Shown here: positions 45,411 through 54,800 of the stretch, one piece after another | Layout: each line of letters starts with the position of its first letter | Position numbering within the stretch: position 1 is the first letter of the stretch | Origin: Virgibacillus aidingensis | GTDB taxonomy: Bacteria > Bacillota > Bacilli > Bacillales > Amphibacillaceae | Direction of reading: 5' to 3' | Assembly: GCF_010994035.1 (NCBI RefSeq) | Contig: NZ_WIXN01000020.1 | Coordinates: 1 to 64,000, forward strand | DNA length: 64,000 nucleotides | Program-made: the position numbers and the translations under genes | Notes under the pieces: model-generated | The model's database searches: none | Told to the model about the DNA's origin: nothing | What the model saw: the letters and a program-made list of their open reading frames with translations, nothing else

Positions 45411-45950
45411 TTTTGCAGTGTAAAATTCGGTAGATGAGAGTTCCTGATAATACACATGCAACTCTATATTAAGAAAAACCAATTCTTGAACCGGCAGTTT
45501 CGACAAATCTATAGTGGAAGAAACTACTATTTTAATTTTATCAGTATTCAAATCATCAAAATTTTTGCGTGGTTGGTGCAACAAAAGAATGTAAAAATAT
45601 TATTGATGAACATGGAACTGTTATAGAAATGCTTTGATTAAAAAGGTCGATCGTCAAATAATTAACTAGTGAAATTTCGTAGCTTACTACTTATTCGTTG
45701 ACTTTAAATTATAATTTTTATAAAGGTGAATAAACTAGGAGAGACTGCGACTGTAACATTGCAATATAAATTCACTAAAAGGTTTTAAAGGTAAGCTGGA
45801 TTATGATAAATTCTGTTAATTCGAAGTAATAGTTGAAAGAAACATTTAGTATAAAGAATTATTTTGTATTTAAAATTAAATATTATGATGCAGAAGGGAA
45901 AAAGGAGTTAATAATTCCCTTAAATTCTACCTAGGTTGAGGAGGAGTAAC
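45411..45950. other. AT-rich gap with possible coding debris
   Basis: About 540 bases hold no intact gene. A short open stretch at 45534-45638 reads ...VVGATKECKNIIDEHGTVIEML before a stop and looks like the end of a protein, so it may be a decayed gene. I could not recognise it. The promoter of the CapA-like gene should lie here. Confidence 0.45.
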
Positions 45951-47006
45951 TTGGGATTGATCAAAAATAACAATACAGTTTCATTAACTGCAGTTGGCGA
46001 TATATTATTGCACGGAAGAGTATATGGTGGTTTAAATAAAAAAACAGGGTTTAATTTTATTAAACAGTTACAAAGTGTTCAACCACTTTTAGGAAAAACA
46101 GATATAACTGTTGCTAACCTTGAAACAATTATTGCTGGAACATCGATTGGTTTATCTTCTTTCCCCAAATTTAATGCACCTGTCGAGATTGGTTATGCAT
46201 TAAAGGAAATGGGCGTAGATTTGGTCTCAATTGCTAATAATCATGTGTTAGATAGAGGAGAAGAAGGATTACTAAAGTCAATCGAGAATCTTGAAAGGAT
46301 AGGACTTGAATACGATGGTGCATTTAAATCTGAAATAGATAAGGAAAGGTTGAGGGTTTTTAATATAAATGGTATAAAAGTATGTTTCTTATCATACACA
46401 CAAGGCACAAATGGGATTAAAATACCAAAAGATAAACCCTATTTGGTTAACTCACTTAAAGAGACTTCAGTTTTAAGCATAGTAAAACAACTAAGACAAA
46501 TTAAAAATAAGGGTATAGCGGATATTGTAATCATAAATATGCATTTTGGTGAAGAATATCATTTGTATCCCTCTGCTAGGCAAAGAGAAATAGCAGCTTC
46601 ACTTTCAGATGCAGGTGCAGATATAATAATTGGTCATCACCCTCACGTACTGCAACCACCAGAATGGATCGAGAACTCACGTGGAACTAAAACGTTCGTT
46701 GCCTATTCAATGGGGAACTTTCTATCGGGGCAAAATGGTTTATATAGACAGGTTGGGGCTTCATTATCTTTAGATATTGAAAAACCTAGTCCAAAATATA
46801 AAGAAGTTGTTATTAAAAATCCAAAATACAGATTAACTTTTGTTAAGAGAGAAAAAAGATTAAGATATAATATATATATATTTGAGGATTGGTTAAAAGA
46901 AAATGATTATATTATAACTAGTGATGGGAAATTTTTATCCAGAGATGTATATGAAAATGTTGTAAATAGAATGAAAAAGTGGATTCCAAATTTAGAAATA
47001 AGTTAA
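45951..47006 (+). CDS. CapA/PgsA-family protein (metallophosphatase fold) without signal peptide
   Basis: The ~351 residues match the CapA family tied to poly-gamma-glutamate capsule export or attachment. Metal-site motifs are AVGDILLHGRV (about residue 14), VANLETII, SIANNHVLDRGEEGL (about 88) and DIIIGHHPHVLQPPEW (about 225). The latter two bear the GNHxxD/H-type and HPH residues of a calcineurin-like phosphatase. CapA is usually membrane-anchored; no signal peptide or membrane helix is visible here. The frame opens at 45936, but GAGGAGGAG points to TTG 45951 as start. It sits between ATP-grasp paralogues 4 and 5 and is 33 bases before the racemase gene. Confidence 0.83.
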   Translation: MGLIKNNNTVSLTAVGDILLHGRVYGGLNKKTGFNFIKQLQSVQPLLGKTDITVANLETIIAGTSIGLSSFPKFNAPVEIGYALKEMGVDLVSIANNHVLDRGEEGLLKSIENLERIGLEYDGAFKSEIDKERLRVFNINGIKVCFLSYTQGTNGIKIPKDKPYLVNSLKETSVLSIVKQLRQIKNKGIADIVIINMHFGEEYHLYPSARQREIAASLSDAGADIIIGHHPHVLQPPEWIENSRGTKTFVAYSMGNFLSGQNGLYRQVGASLSLDIEKPSPKYKEVVIKNPKYRLTFVKREKRLRYNIYIFEDWLKENDYIITSDGKFLSRDVYENVVNRMKKWIPNLEIS

Positions 47007-47039
47007 TAAGATTGTTTTTAACTCGAAAGGTGAGTATAT

Positions 47040-47756
47040 ATGAGACAGAAGGTAATCGGGATACTGGGAGGAATGGGCCCAGCTGCTACATCAGAATTAT
47101 TCACCAGAATAATTAATAATACCGCAGCTGAGATGGATCAAGAACATGTAAATATGGTTATTATAAATGATCCACAGATTCCAGACCGTTCAGCATACAT
47201 TTTAGAAAATGGTATTAGTCCAATACCTAAACTTCAAGAAAATCTAAAAAGGCTTTCCTTGGCGGGTGCAGAAGTAGCTGTTATTCCTTGTATGACAGCA
47301 CACAGTTTTATAAAAGAATTAAATAAAACTTCTCCGATTCCAATTATAAATGCAATAAGTTTAGTGGAAGAGTTCATTCAAAAATATTATCCACACTATA
47401 ATAAAATTGGTCTATTAGCAACGGATGGGTCTATTGGATCGAAGGTGTTTCAAAGATATATATCAAAAGATATAGTCGTCCCTGATAACATAAACCAACA
47501 AGAGGTTATGGCCATAATATATGGTAAGGATGGTATTAAAGCAGGAAATGTTTCCGAACAGGTAAGTGACAGAATTAAAAAAATTACAGACAGGTTAAAA
47601 AAGGAAAAAGCTGAAGCCGTGATTGCAGGATGCACAGAATTAGGGCTGGTAATGAACGAAGAAAAGGTACAAATGCCAGTCATTGATCCTATAACAATAC
47701 TTGCGAAAAAAGTTGTAGAGATAGGGAATAATTATGTAGCAACAATTAAAAGATAA
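47040..47756 (+). CDS. aspartate/glutamate racemase family protein
   Basis: This 238-residue PLP-independent racemase begins KVIGILGGMGPAATSELF. It has the two catalytic Cys motifs, VIPCMTAHSF (Cys about residue 82) and VIAGCTELGL (Cys about 198), both with the neighbouring residues of the Asp/Glu racemase family. It would interconvert L- and D-aspartate or L- and D-glutamate, giving D-residues to ligases nearby. The usual MurI/RacE peptidoglycan racemase has a different N-terminus, so this looks like a dedicated gene. The ATG follows CGAAAGGTG. The gene stops 15 bases before paralogue 5. D-Glu versus D-Asp cannot be decided from sequence. Confidence 0.88.
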   Translation: MRQKVIGILGGMGPAATSELFTRIINNTAAEMDQEHVNMVIINDPQIPDRSAYILENGISPIPKLQENLKRLSLAGAEVAVIPCMTAHSFIKELNKTSPIPIINAISLVEEFIQKYYPHYNKIGLLATDGSIGSKVFQRYISKDIVVPDNINQQEVMAIIYGKDGIKAGNVSEQVSDRIKKITDRLKKEKAEAVIAGCTELGLVMNEEKVQMPVIDPITILAKKVVEIGNNYVATIKR

Positions 47757-47771
47757 GGGAGGTATTGAATA

Positions 47772-49370
47772 GTGGCTGAAAAAGATTATGAATGGCTCCC
47801 CCATTTGGAGGATTGTATACCAAATGAAGGTAAAGGTTATAGCTTATCTATGTATTCCATAGCATTGGAAGCATGGAGAAGGGGAATTACTGTGAAATTT
47901 TATAATAATACACCTAAGAAATCTCAAATTAGGTATTCGCTTTCTTATCAAGGAAAAGAATACTTTTTTACTGTGTCGAGGGGGAGTATTGTGCCAAGAG
48001 AAGCAGTAAAAATTTGTATTAATAAACAATTAACGAAAGAATATTTGATGGAAGCGGGTGTTCCTACCCCCGCAGGAACTGAATTCACAGGAGATTCAAC
48101 AGAAGAAGAAATTTTAAAATATGCCCAGTCGCTTGGCTATCCGTTAGTTATAAAACCTTCAAACGGTACTGGAGGTCATGGTGTCATAGCTAATATAAAA
48201 AATGAAGCAGAGTTTAAATCAGCACTGGATTACGTTAGAAATGATTTAAAATATTCCAATGTAATAGTTGAGAAATTTTCAATTGGTGTAGATCACCGTG
48301 TTTTTGTTATAGATGGTAAAGTTATTGGAGCATTTCGGCGAATACCAGCAAATGTTGTTGGCGATGGCGTGAATAACATAAAATACTTATTAAGACTCAA
48401 AAATAAAGAGCGTAATAAAAATCCATCTTTAAACGGGCTTCCTATTACAATAGATAAAGAAGTGCATAATACTTTAAAACAAAATGGCTATACTTTGGAA
48501 ACCGTTCCCGAAAAAGGGAAGAGAGTATTTTTAAAAACAAAAAATAATGTTTCTTCCGGCGGTGATTCAACTGATGCAACTGAAGAATTGTCCGAAGAGG
48601 TTAAAGAAATTGCTGTGAATGCAGCTAAAGCAATCCCTGGCCTCGTTCAATGTGGAATTGATATGGTAATAAATAATGAAAAAAATACTGGGGAAATATT
48701 AGAAATAAACTCCAGGCCAGCAATTAGAAATCATCTATTTCCAATGGTGGGAAAAGCAAGAGATATCCCAAAAGCGATTGTAGACTATTATTTTCCGCAA
48801 TCAGAAAAAATAAAAACTACAGTGAATTATTATTTTGATTTTGATGTAGTTGCTGATAATTTCAGAAGAAGGTTTACGGAAGAGTTTTTGATACCTCCCA
48901 TGCCTACGGAAAATGTTCAAGCAAAAAAGTTACTTATAACAGGTGACTTATTAAATAGTAAATTTGATACATGGATTCTGCGTCAGGCAAGAAAGTTGAA
49001 AGTAGATGGTCATTTAAAACACATTGAAAATGAGAAGGTTTCTATTGTTGTCGCCGGGAAGAGTGAAGCAGTTGCTAATTTTGAAAATATAATAAATGAA
49101 AAAATACCGAGTAAATTTAAAATCAAGAATATATCACTAGAAGAGTGGAAAAAACCTATTAAATATGGATTTGAAATTGTAAATTCTGGGTCAAAGGTTA
49201 AAAAAATACCTACAAGCAAAAAATATTGGGATTTAAAGGAGCAGCTTGAGGAAATAAAAAGGGAAAGAGATTTTTATAAACAGGAAGTAAATAAAATTGA
49301 AAATAGTACCTCTTGGAAAATCACTTCACCTATACGTATGGCAGGAAGTATAATCAAGAGTAAAAAATAA
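47772..49370 (+). CDS. ATP-grasp ligase with diverged C-terminal domain (paralogue 5)
   Basis: The 532 residues share EAWRRGITVKFYNN and GSIVPREAVKICINKQLTKEYLMEAGVPTPAG at the N-side. The ATP-grasp core includes LGYPLVIKPSNGTGGHGVIAN, VIVEKFSIGVDHRVFVI, NNVSSGGDSTDATEELSEE and EILEINSRPAIRNHLFP. The C-terminal domain has only weak acylphosphatase traces (ITGDLLNSKFDTWILRQAR...). A coiled tail then ends in NSTSWKITSPIRMAGSI. The GTG start at 47772 follows AAGGGAGGT. It directly follows the racemase gene, probably in one transcript with CapA and racemase. A strong hairpin terminator stands just downstream. Confidence 0.83.
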   Translation: MAEKDYEWLPHLEDCIPNEGKGYSLSMYSIALEAWRRGITVKFYNNTPKKSQIRYSLSYQGKEYFFTVSRGSIVPREAVKICINKQLTKEYLMEAGVPTPAGTEFTGDSTEEEILKYAQSLGYPLVIKPSNGTGGHGVIANIKNEAEFKSALDYVRNDLKYSNVIVEKFSIGVDHRVFVIDGKVIGAFRRIPANVVGDGVNNIKYLLRLKNKERNKNPSLNGLPITIDKEVHNTLKQNGYTLETVPEKGKRVFLKTKNNVSSGGDSTDATEELSEEVKEIAVNAAKAIPGLVQCGIDMVINNEKNTGEILEINSRPAIRNHLFPMVGKARDIPKAIVDYYFPQSEKIKTTVNYYFDFDVVADNFRRRFTEEFLIPPMPTENVQAKKLLITGDLLNSKFDTWILRQARKLKVDGHLKHIENEKVSIVVAGKSEAVANFENIINEKIPSKFKIKNISLEEWKKPIKYGFEIVNSGSKVKKIPTSKKYWDLKEQLEEIKRERDFYKQEVNKIENSTSWKITSPIRMAGSIIKSKK

Positions 49371-49396
49371 TAGCTTCTCATAGTTAGTACAGCACC

Positions 49397-49428
49397 AGAA
49401 GCATACCTATTATTATAGGTATGCTTCT
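49397..49428. terminator. bidirectional terminator between convergent ATP-grasp genes
   Basis: AGAAGCATACCTA pairs perfectly with TAGGTATGCTTCT across a 6-base loop. It lies between the plus-strand paralogue 5 and the minus-strand YheC/D-like gene. Confidence 0.85.
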
Positions 49429-49445
49429 TATCCAAATTCACAATT

Positions 49446-50456
49446 CTAATTTGAAAGTTTATCCAACATATACTTATAATAATCGCATTTAACCTGAGCA
49501 ATTGCTCCTTCTCCAAATTCTACGCCCGGTGCGTTATTTGATTCAAAGTAATAGAGTCTTCCATCTTTTTCAATACCAATATCAATTCCTAGAGAGCCTA
49601 ATTCTTGATTAAATATCTTTTCTATTTTGTATGGCAAAGTCTTTCCTGTATTTATAATTGAGGTCTTAACTTCCTTCCATTTTTCACCATAGTTTGCTTT
49701 TAAGAAAGAATTTAATTCACTGACACTTCCACCTTTTGAAACATTTGAGACCACTTTTTGCCCAGTGCCTATTCTAATTAGGTTAATTACATTCTCCCAC
49801 TCGCCATTTCCATTTTTTTCTAGCCTTATTCTGCAATCAAATGGGTCTCCGTTCTTTGTTTTAGAGTTAATATACTTTTGAAAGATAAATCTTCTTTCGT
49901 TCACTTTTTGCTTGAAAAAAGACTTTAACTGCCTTTTAGATAGAGTTATTTCCTGGGTTTCAAAACTTATTATAAATTTGTTTTTTTTCTTTGCAATCAT
50001 GTATATATCTTGACCTCTTTCACCTCTGCTTGGTTTCATTATTATTTTTTGGTGTTTTTTTAAGAAGCTAAAGAAATCTTTGAAATCCGTGTGTTTAATA
50101 GTCGGAATTAGTAAATGGGAAAATTCACCATCATCCATCAGTTTTTCAATTGTTATTTCTTTACTGGCCAACCTTCCGGTCGTAAAATAACTATGTTCTC
50201 TTAAAAACTTAATTTGTTTTTTAAATTTAAAGCTGTGTACCGTGACATCTACAAACAAAGGAATGTTAACTTTTCTTTTAACCCATTTATTATTAATAAG
50301 AATTTTACCATTAATTATCTTTTCATTCATGTTAATATCTTTGGGGTGAAAGTATACTAAGTCAATGCCATGATATTTTGTTGTTTTCGCTAAAAGTTTA
50401 ATGAATTTTGAGGGTTTATTTCCATTCCGCATATAACCTACCTGCATTTTTACCAC
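49446..50456 (-). CDS. YheC/YheD-family ATP-grasp protein (copy 1)
   Basis: On the minus strand, 336 residues open with MQVGYMRNGNKPSKFIKLLAKTTKYHGIDLVYFHPKDINM. The ATP-grasp part shows IIMKPSRGERGQDIYMI (about 135), DPFDCRIRLEKNGNGEWEV-type sequence, RIGTGQKVVSNVSKGGSVS, and LGIDIGIEKDGRLYYFESNNAPG near the end. It matches the YheC/YheD family, named for proteins associated with the endospore coat in Bacillus, whose enzymatic role is unknown. It lies opposite to the ATP-grasp cluster. A close relative is at 60154-61176, and the two flank the autolysin genes. Confidence 0.85.
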   Translation of the reverse strand: MVKMQVGYMRNGNKPSKFIKLLAKTTKYHGIDLVYFHPKDINMNEKIINGKILINNKWVKRKVNIPLFVDVTVHSFKFKKQIKFLREHSYFTTGRLASKEITIEKLMDDGEFSHLLIPTIKHTDFKDFFSFLKKHQKIIMKPSRGERGQDIYMIAKKKNKFIISFETQEITLSKRQLKSFFKQKVNERRFIFQKYINSKTKNGDPFDCRIRLEKNGNGEWENVINLIRIGTGQKVVSNVSKGGSVSELNSFLKANYGEKWKEVKTSIINTGKTLPYKIEKIFNQELGSLGIDIGIEKDGRLYYFESNNAPGVEFGEGAIAQVKCDYYKYMLDKLSN

Positions 50457-50627
50457 CCTTTTTAAGTTTAATCGTGTTGCTTTTGTAGATATTCCATATA
50501 ATTAAGCTTGCTTATGGATCTAATCAAGATATATAATTATATATTGTAATAAGTTTACTTGCAAAAAACAATTTTTCATACTTTAAGCTTAAGTTAATTA
50601 CAAATAAGAATACTTATGGAGGTAATG

Positions 50628-51707
50628 ATGAGTATACTAAAAGTTTTAAAAAAGAAAAATAAGAATACAGGAAAAAAACCTTTATCTTTAAGAAAACAAG
50701 AAGAGGATGCTGAATTTGTAAGACAAAGAAAAAAAGAAGGAATAGGTTTAAAATCATCACTAATAGAGTATGCTGCAATGAAAAAAGGATTATCAGTTGA
50801 TCGAATATCAAAGAGAGTAATTGTAGTTAAATCAGATAAAATTGAACGAGGTTTTTCTTTAATGAATGGAGATTATTCGAGTAGGGTTGGTTCTATTCTG
50901 TGTACAAATAAAGAAGATTCAAGGTATTTGTTAAAACAAAAAGGGTTGACTGTAACAGAATCAAGGTTATTTAAGGATTCAGATTTTGATGAGGCAGTTA
51001 AGTATGCAGAAAAAATTGGTTATCCTGTTGTTGTGAAACCAACTACACTATCCCGTGGCAGAGGTATTACGCCTGATATTAAACAAAAGGAAAGTTTACA
51101 AAAAGCATGGACAAAAGCAGTCAATGCCTATAAGAAAAAAAGTAAAAATCATAAAATTTTAGTTGAAAAACACTTTCATGGTGAAGATTTCAGATTTTAT
51201 GTAGTTGGGGATAAACTTGTTTCCGCTACACATAGGAAAAGAGCAAGTGTTACAGGAGATGGAAAGTCTTCAGTACTTCAACTGATAAAAAGAAAAAATA
51301 ATGAAAGGCAAGTTAATCCCTATTTGGTAGACCATCTCATACCAGAAGATTATACGTTGCTCGAAATGTTACATGAACAAAAAATAGATCTAGATTTTAT
51401 CCCTAAAATGAATCAGGAGATTACTTTACGAAAGCAATCCAATATTCATGCAGGAGGAGATAATATAGATGTTACAGACAGCGCCCACCCGGAATTTAAA
51501 GCTATTGCTATTAAAGCTATTCAAGCAATTCCTGGACTAGCATATGGAGGGGTTGATATCATAGCCCCAGATATTACGATTAAACCAAATGAAAAAAATC
51601 ATATTGTTAGTGAAGTGGAATTCTCACCAGCCCCATTGGCTCACTTTCCATATCTAGGAAAAAAACGAAATATGGCAGGGGCAGTAATTGATTATTATTT
51701 TAAGTAA
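50628..51707 (+). CDS. short ATP-grasp protein related to the fused paralogues (paralogue 6, no acylphosphatase domain)
   Basis: About 359 residues with a basic N-terminal region, SSLIEYAAMKKGLSVDRI, and an ATP-grasp core: IGYPVVVKPTTLSRGRGITPD, KILVEKHFHGEDFRFYVV, NIHAGGDNIDVTDSAHPE and VSEVEFSPAPLAH. At the last segment the usual E-I-N metal motif reads EVEFSP, a Glu replacing the Asn side, so activity may differ. Frames open at ATG 50616, but GGAGGT (50618-50623) fits ATG 50628. A terminator follows. It has no coiled tail and no SWK motif. It resembles the ATP-grasp half of paralogues 1-5 and may be the ancestral form or a loss product. Confidence 0.8.
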   Translation: MSILKVLKKKNKNTGKKPLSLRKQEEDAEFVRQRKKEGIGLKSSLIEYAAMKKGLSVDRISKRVIVVKSDKIERGFSLMNGDYSSRVGSILCTNKEDSRYLLKQKGLTVTESRLFKDSDFDEAVKYAEKIGYPVVVKPTTLSRGRGITPDIKQKESLQKAWTKAVNAYKKKSKNHKILVEKHFHGEDFRFYVVGDKLVSATHRKRASVTGDGKSSVLQLIKRKNNERQVNPYLVDHLIPEDYTLLEMLHEQKIDLDFIPKMNQEITLRKQSNIHAGGDNIDVTDSAHPEFKAIAIKAIQAIPGLAYGGVDIIAPDITIKPNEKNHIVSEVEFSPAPLAHFPYLGKKRNMAGAVIDYYFK

Positions 51708-51716
51708 GTAGAAAGT

Positions 51717-51751
51717 AAAAATGAGTTCACTAAATAGAACTCATTTTTTTT
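51717..51751 (+). terminator. Rho-independent terminator after the short ATP-grasp gene
   Basis: AAAATGAGTTC and GAACTCATTTT form an 11-bp stem with an 8-base loop, followed by T residues. Confidence 0.85.
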
Positions 51752-51798
51752 GAATAAATTTTCAAACCGCTTTATGTTTGTGTAATTCTATTGACCTA

Positions 51799-51829
51799 TT
51801 GAAATTAACTTTAATTTATCCGATACTAT
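51799..51829 (+). promoter_or_regulatory. candidate promoter of the amidase gene (sigma-A or sigma-D-like)
   Basis: The string CCGATACTATAAG is shared with the upstream region of the next autolysin gene. It reads as GAAA-N15-CCGATAC, a sigma-D-like pattern (flagellar and autolysin genes in Bacillus), or alternatively TTGAAA-N19-TACTAT for sigma-A. I cannot tell which from sequence. Confidence 0.45.
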
Positions 51830-51868
51830 AAGGGCGTTTAATAATAACATCAGGGAGGTGAAACTAAA

Positions 51869-54800
51869 GTGAAGGTAATTAAACAACTATTTATACTTAT
51901 GGCAGCCTTAATTTTATTCCACTTTAGTCCACAAATAACAGAAGCAGCAGAGCATAACAGGGATAACTCCTCAGAAATTGAAACAACAAAAGAAGCAGAT
52001 AGTGAATCAAAAACTTCCTCGATAGATGAGGAGAAAAAATTAGAGGAAGACTTAAAAGAACCTGTTGAGAATAAGGAAACATCAGATAATAAAGAGAACT
52101 ATAATCAAACTGTTGAGTCTGATGGAAACCCCAAAAATGAACAAGAAAAAGATAAAATAATTAAAGAGAATCCAAAAGAAAAAGATGAAAATACAGAAGA
52201 AAAAGATGAAGAAAAAACTCAAGAAAATCATAAGTCAAGCAAACCAAGAAGTGAAGAAGTAGAAAATGAAGAAGAAGAAACATCAGAGTCTTCTACCTCA
52301 ATTATGCAATTTCGCGACAGTGGAGAAGCAGTACAAGCTTTTAAATTGGATCTTATGGAGTTAGGATTTGGCACCCATTGGAATAATCCAACCAATTATT
52401 TTGGTCCTGATACCGTAAATGTAGTGGAAGAGTTCCAAAGTTATTACGGTATTACTGTAAGCGGTACAGGCGATGAAGCAACATTGTCAAAAGTAGAATC
52501 CGTATTGTCTAGTCCCTACCAACGAGGGAATCGAAGTGAAGAGATAAGAGAAATAAAGTTAGACCTGGTAGCATTGGGGTTTGCCGATTGGAGTAACCCA
52601 ACCAATTATTTTGGTCCAGATACTGAAAATGTAGTCAGAGCTTTTCAGTCAGCAAACGGATTAGCAGTTAATGGGATCATAGACGAAGTAACTTTCAATA
52701 AATTAGATGAATTGCTGAATGCACCTTTACAATATGGGGACAGAAACCCTAGAGTACAAGAATTCAAGTTGAATCTTATGCAGCTGGGATTTGGGACACA
52801 TTGGAATAATCCAACCAATTATTTTGGTCCGGATACAGTGAATGTTGTAGAAGAGTTTCAGAGTTATTACGGTTTGACCGTAAATGGTACAGGCGATGAT
52901 CCAACATTGTCCAAAATGGCAACCATATTTTCCAGTCCCTATCAGCGGGGGAACCGAAGTGAGGAGATAAGAGAAATAAAGTTAGACCTGGTAGCATTGG
53001 GTTTTGCCGATTGGAGTAATCCGACCAATTATTTTGGGTCGGATACAGAAAATGTAGTGAAGGATTTTCAGTCAACCTTTAATTTGGCCGTAAATGGGAT
53101 TATAGATGAAATAACCTACAACAAAATTGAAGAGTTAAAGGCAACGCCTTTACAATACGGAGTTAGAAGTACAGAAGTAAAAGAATTCAAACTCGACCTT
53201 GTAAAATTAGGCTTTGCAGATTGGGCTAATCCGACAACATACTTTGGTTCAGGGACGGTAAGTGCAGTAGAGGATTTTCAGGACTTTTATGGTCTGCCTA
53301 TTACTGGAACCGGCGATGAAGCAACACTAGATCAAATAGAAACGATATTATCCACCCCAATGCAATTAGGTGCGAGAAGCAACGAGATCAGGCAAATGAA
53401 AGAGGAATTAGTAGCAATAGGATTTGCCGAGTGGAGCAGCCCATCCAATTATTTTGGTGCGGAGACAGAGAATGCCGTAAAAGACTTTCAGTCAGCCTAT
53501 AGTTTGGCAGTTAACGGAATCGTAGATGAAGTGACATTAGCTAAAATAGAAGAAGTAAAAAATGCTCCTTTGGAATATGGATTAAGAAGAGGAGACGTAA
53601 TTGACTTTAAGGAAGACCTAATGAATACAGGTTTTGGCACGCATTGGAATAACCCGACCAATTATTTTGGTCCTGACACTGTCAACGTAGTGGAAGAATT
53701 CCAAGCTTATTATGGTCTAGCCGTAACCGGTAAAGGTGATGAGGCAACGCTGGATCAGATAGAATCTGTATTATCGAGTCCTTATCAGGCAGGAAACCGA
53801 AGTGAAGAGATACTAAACCTTAAGCTTGATATGGTTGATTTAGGTTTTGCCCACTGGTCAAATCCAACTAATTATTATGGTTCAGAAACAGAAGCTGTCG
53901 TACGTGAGATTCAAGAGCATTATAATTTAGCTATAAATGGGATTGTAGATGAAGTAACGCTTAATAGATTAGAAGAAGAAACTTCTGACCTATTAAGGTA
54001 TGGTCAAAGAAGTGATGAGGTTCAAAGCTTTAAAGAGAACCTGATTAAGACAGGGTTTGGGACGCATTGGAATAACCCGACCAATTACTTTGGTCCTGAT
54101 ACCGTTACCGTAGTGGAAGAGTTTCAATCCTTTTATGGTTTAGCAGTTAGTGGAGTGGCGAATGAATTTACTCTGAACAAAGTAGATGAGATTCTTTCCA
54201 GTCCAATGCAGCTGGGAGCAAGAAGCAGTGAGATCAGGCAAATGAAAGAAGATTTAGTAGCATTGGGTTTTGCCGATTGGAGTAATCCAACTAATTGTTT
54301 CTGTGCTGATACGGAAAGGGTTGTTAAGGAATTTCAAGCTGAACATAATTTGCCTGTCAGTGGGATTATGGATCAGGTATCTATAAATAAATTAAATTCT
54401 GAGATTGAAAACAATGTTTTTAGGATCTTTCTTGATCCGGGCCATGGGGATGATGATCCAGGTGGCCAAGGCTACGGTCTTAATGAAAAAGATGTAGTTT
54501 TAGATATTGCATTAAAAACTGCAGATGTATTATTATCTACTTATACTGGAGTTGATGTGAGGCTATCAAGAATAGATGATACATTTGTGGAACTAACGGA
54601 TAGAGCAAATATGGCAAATGAATGGGATGCTGATTATTTTGTCAGTTTCCATACTAATGCTTTTAATGGAAATGCTAGAGGATTTGAAACATATATCTAT
54701 AATGGAAATGTTTCGGATGAAACACGTGAAAGACAGAAAGATATTCATGATTATTTAGCTGACCGAATAGATGTAAATGATCGGGGAGCGAAGGAAGCAA

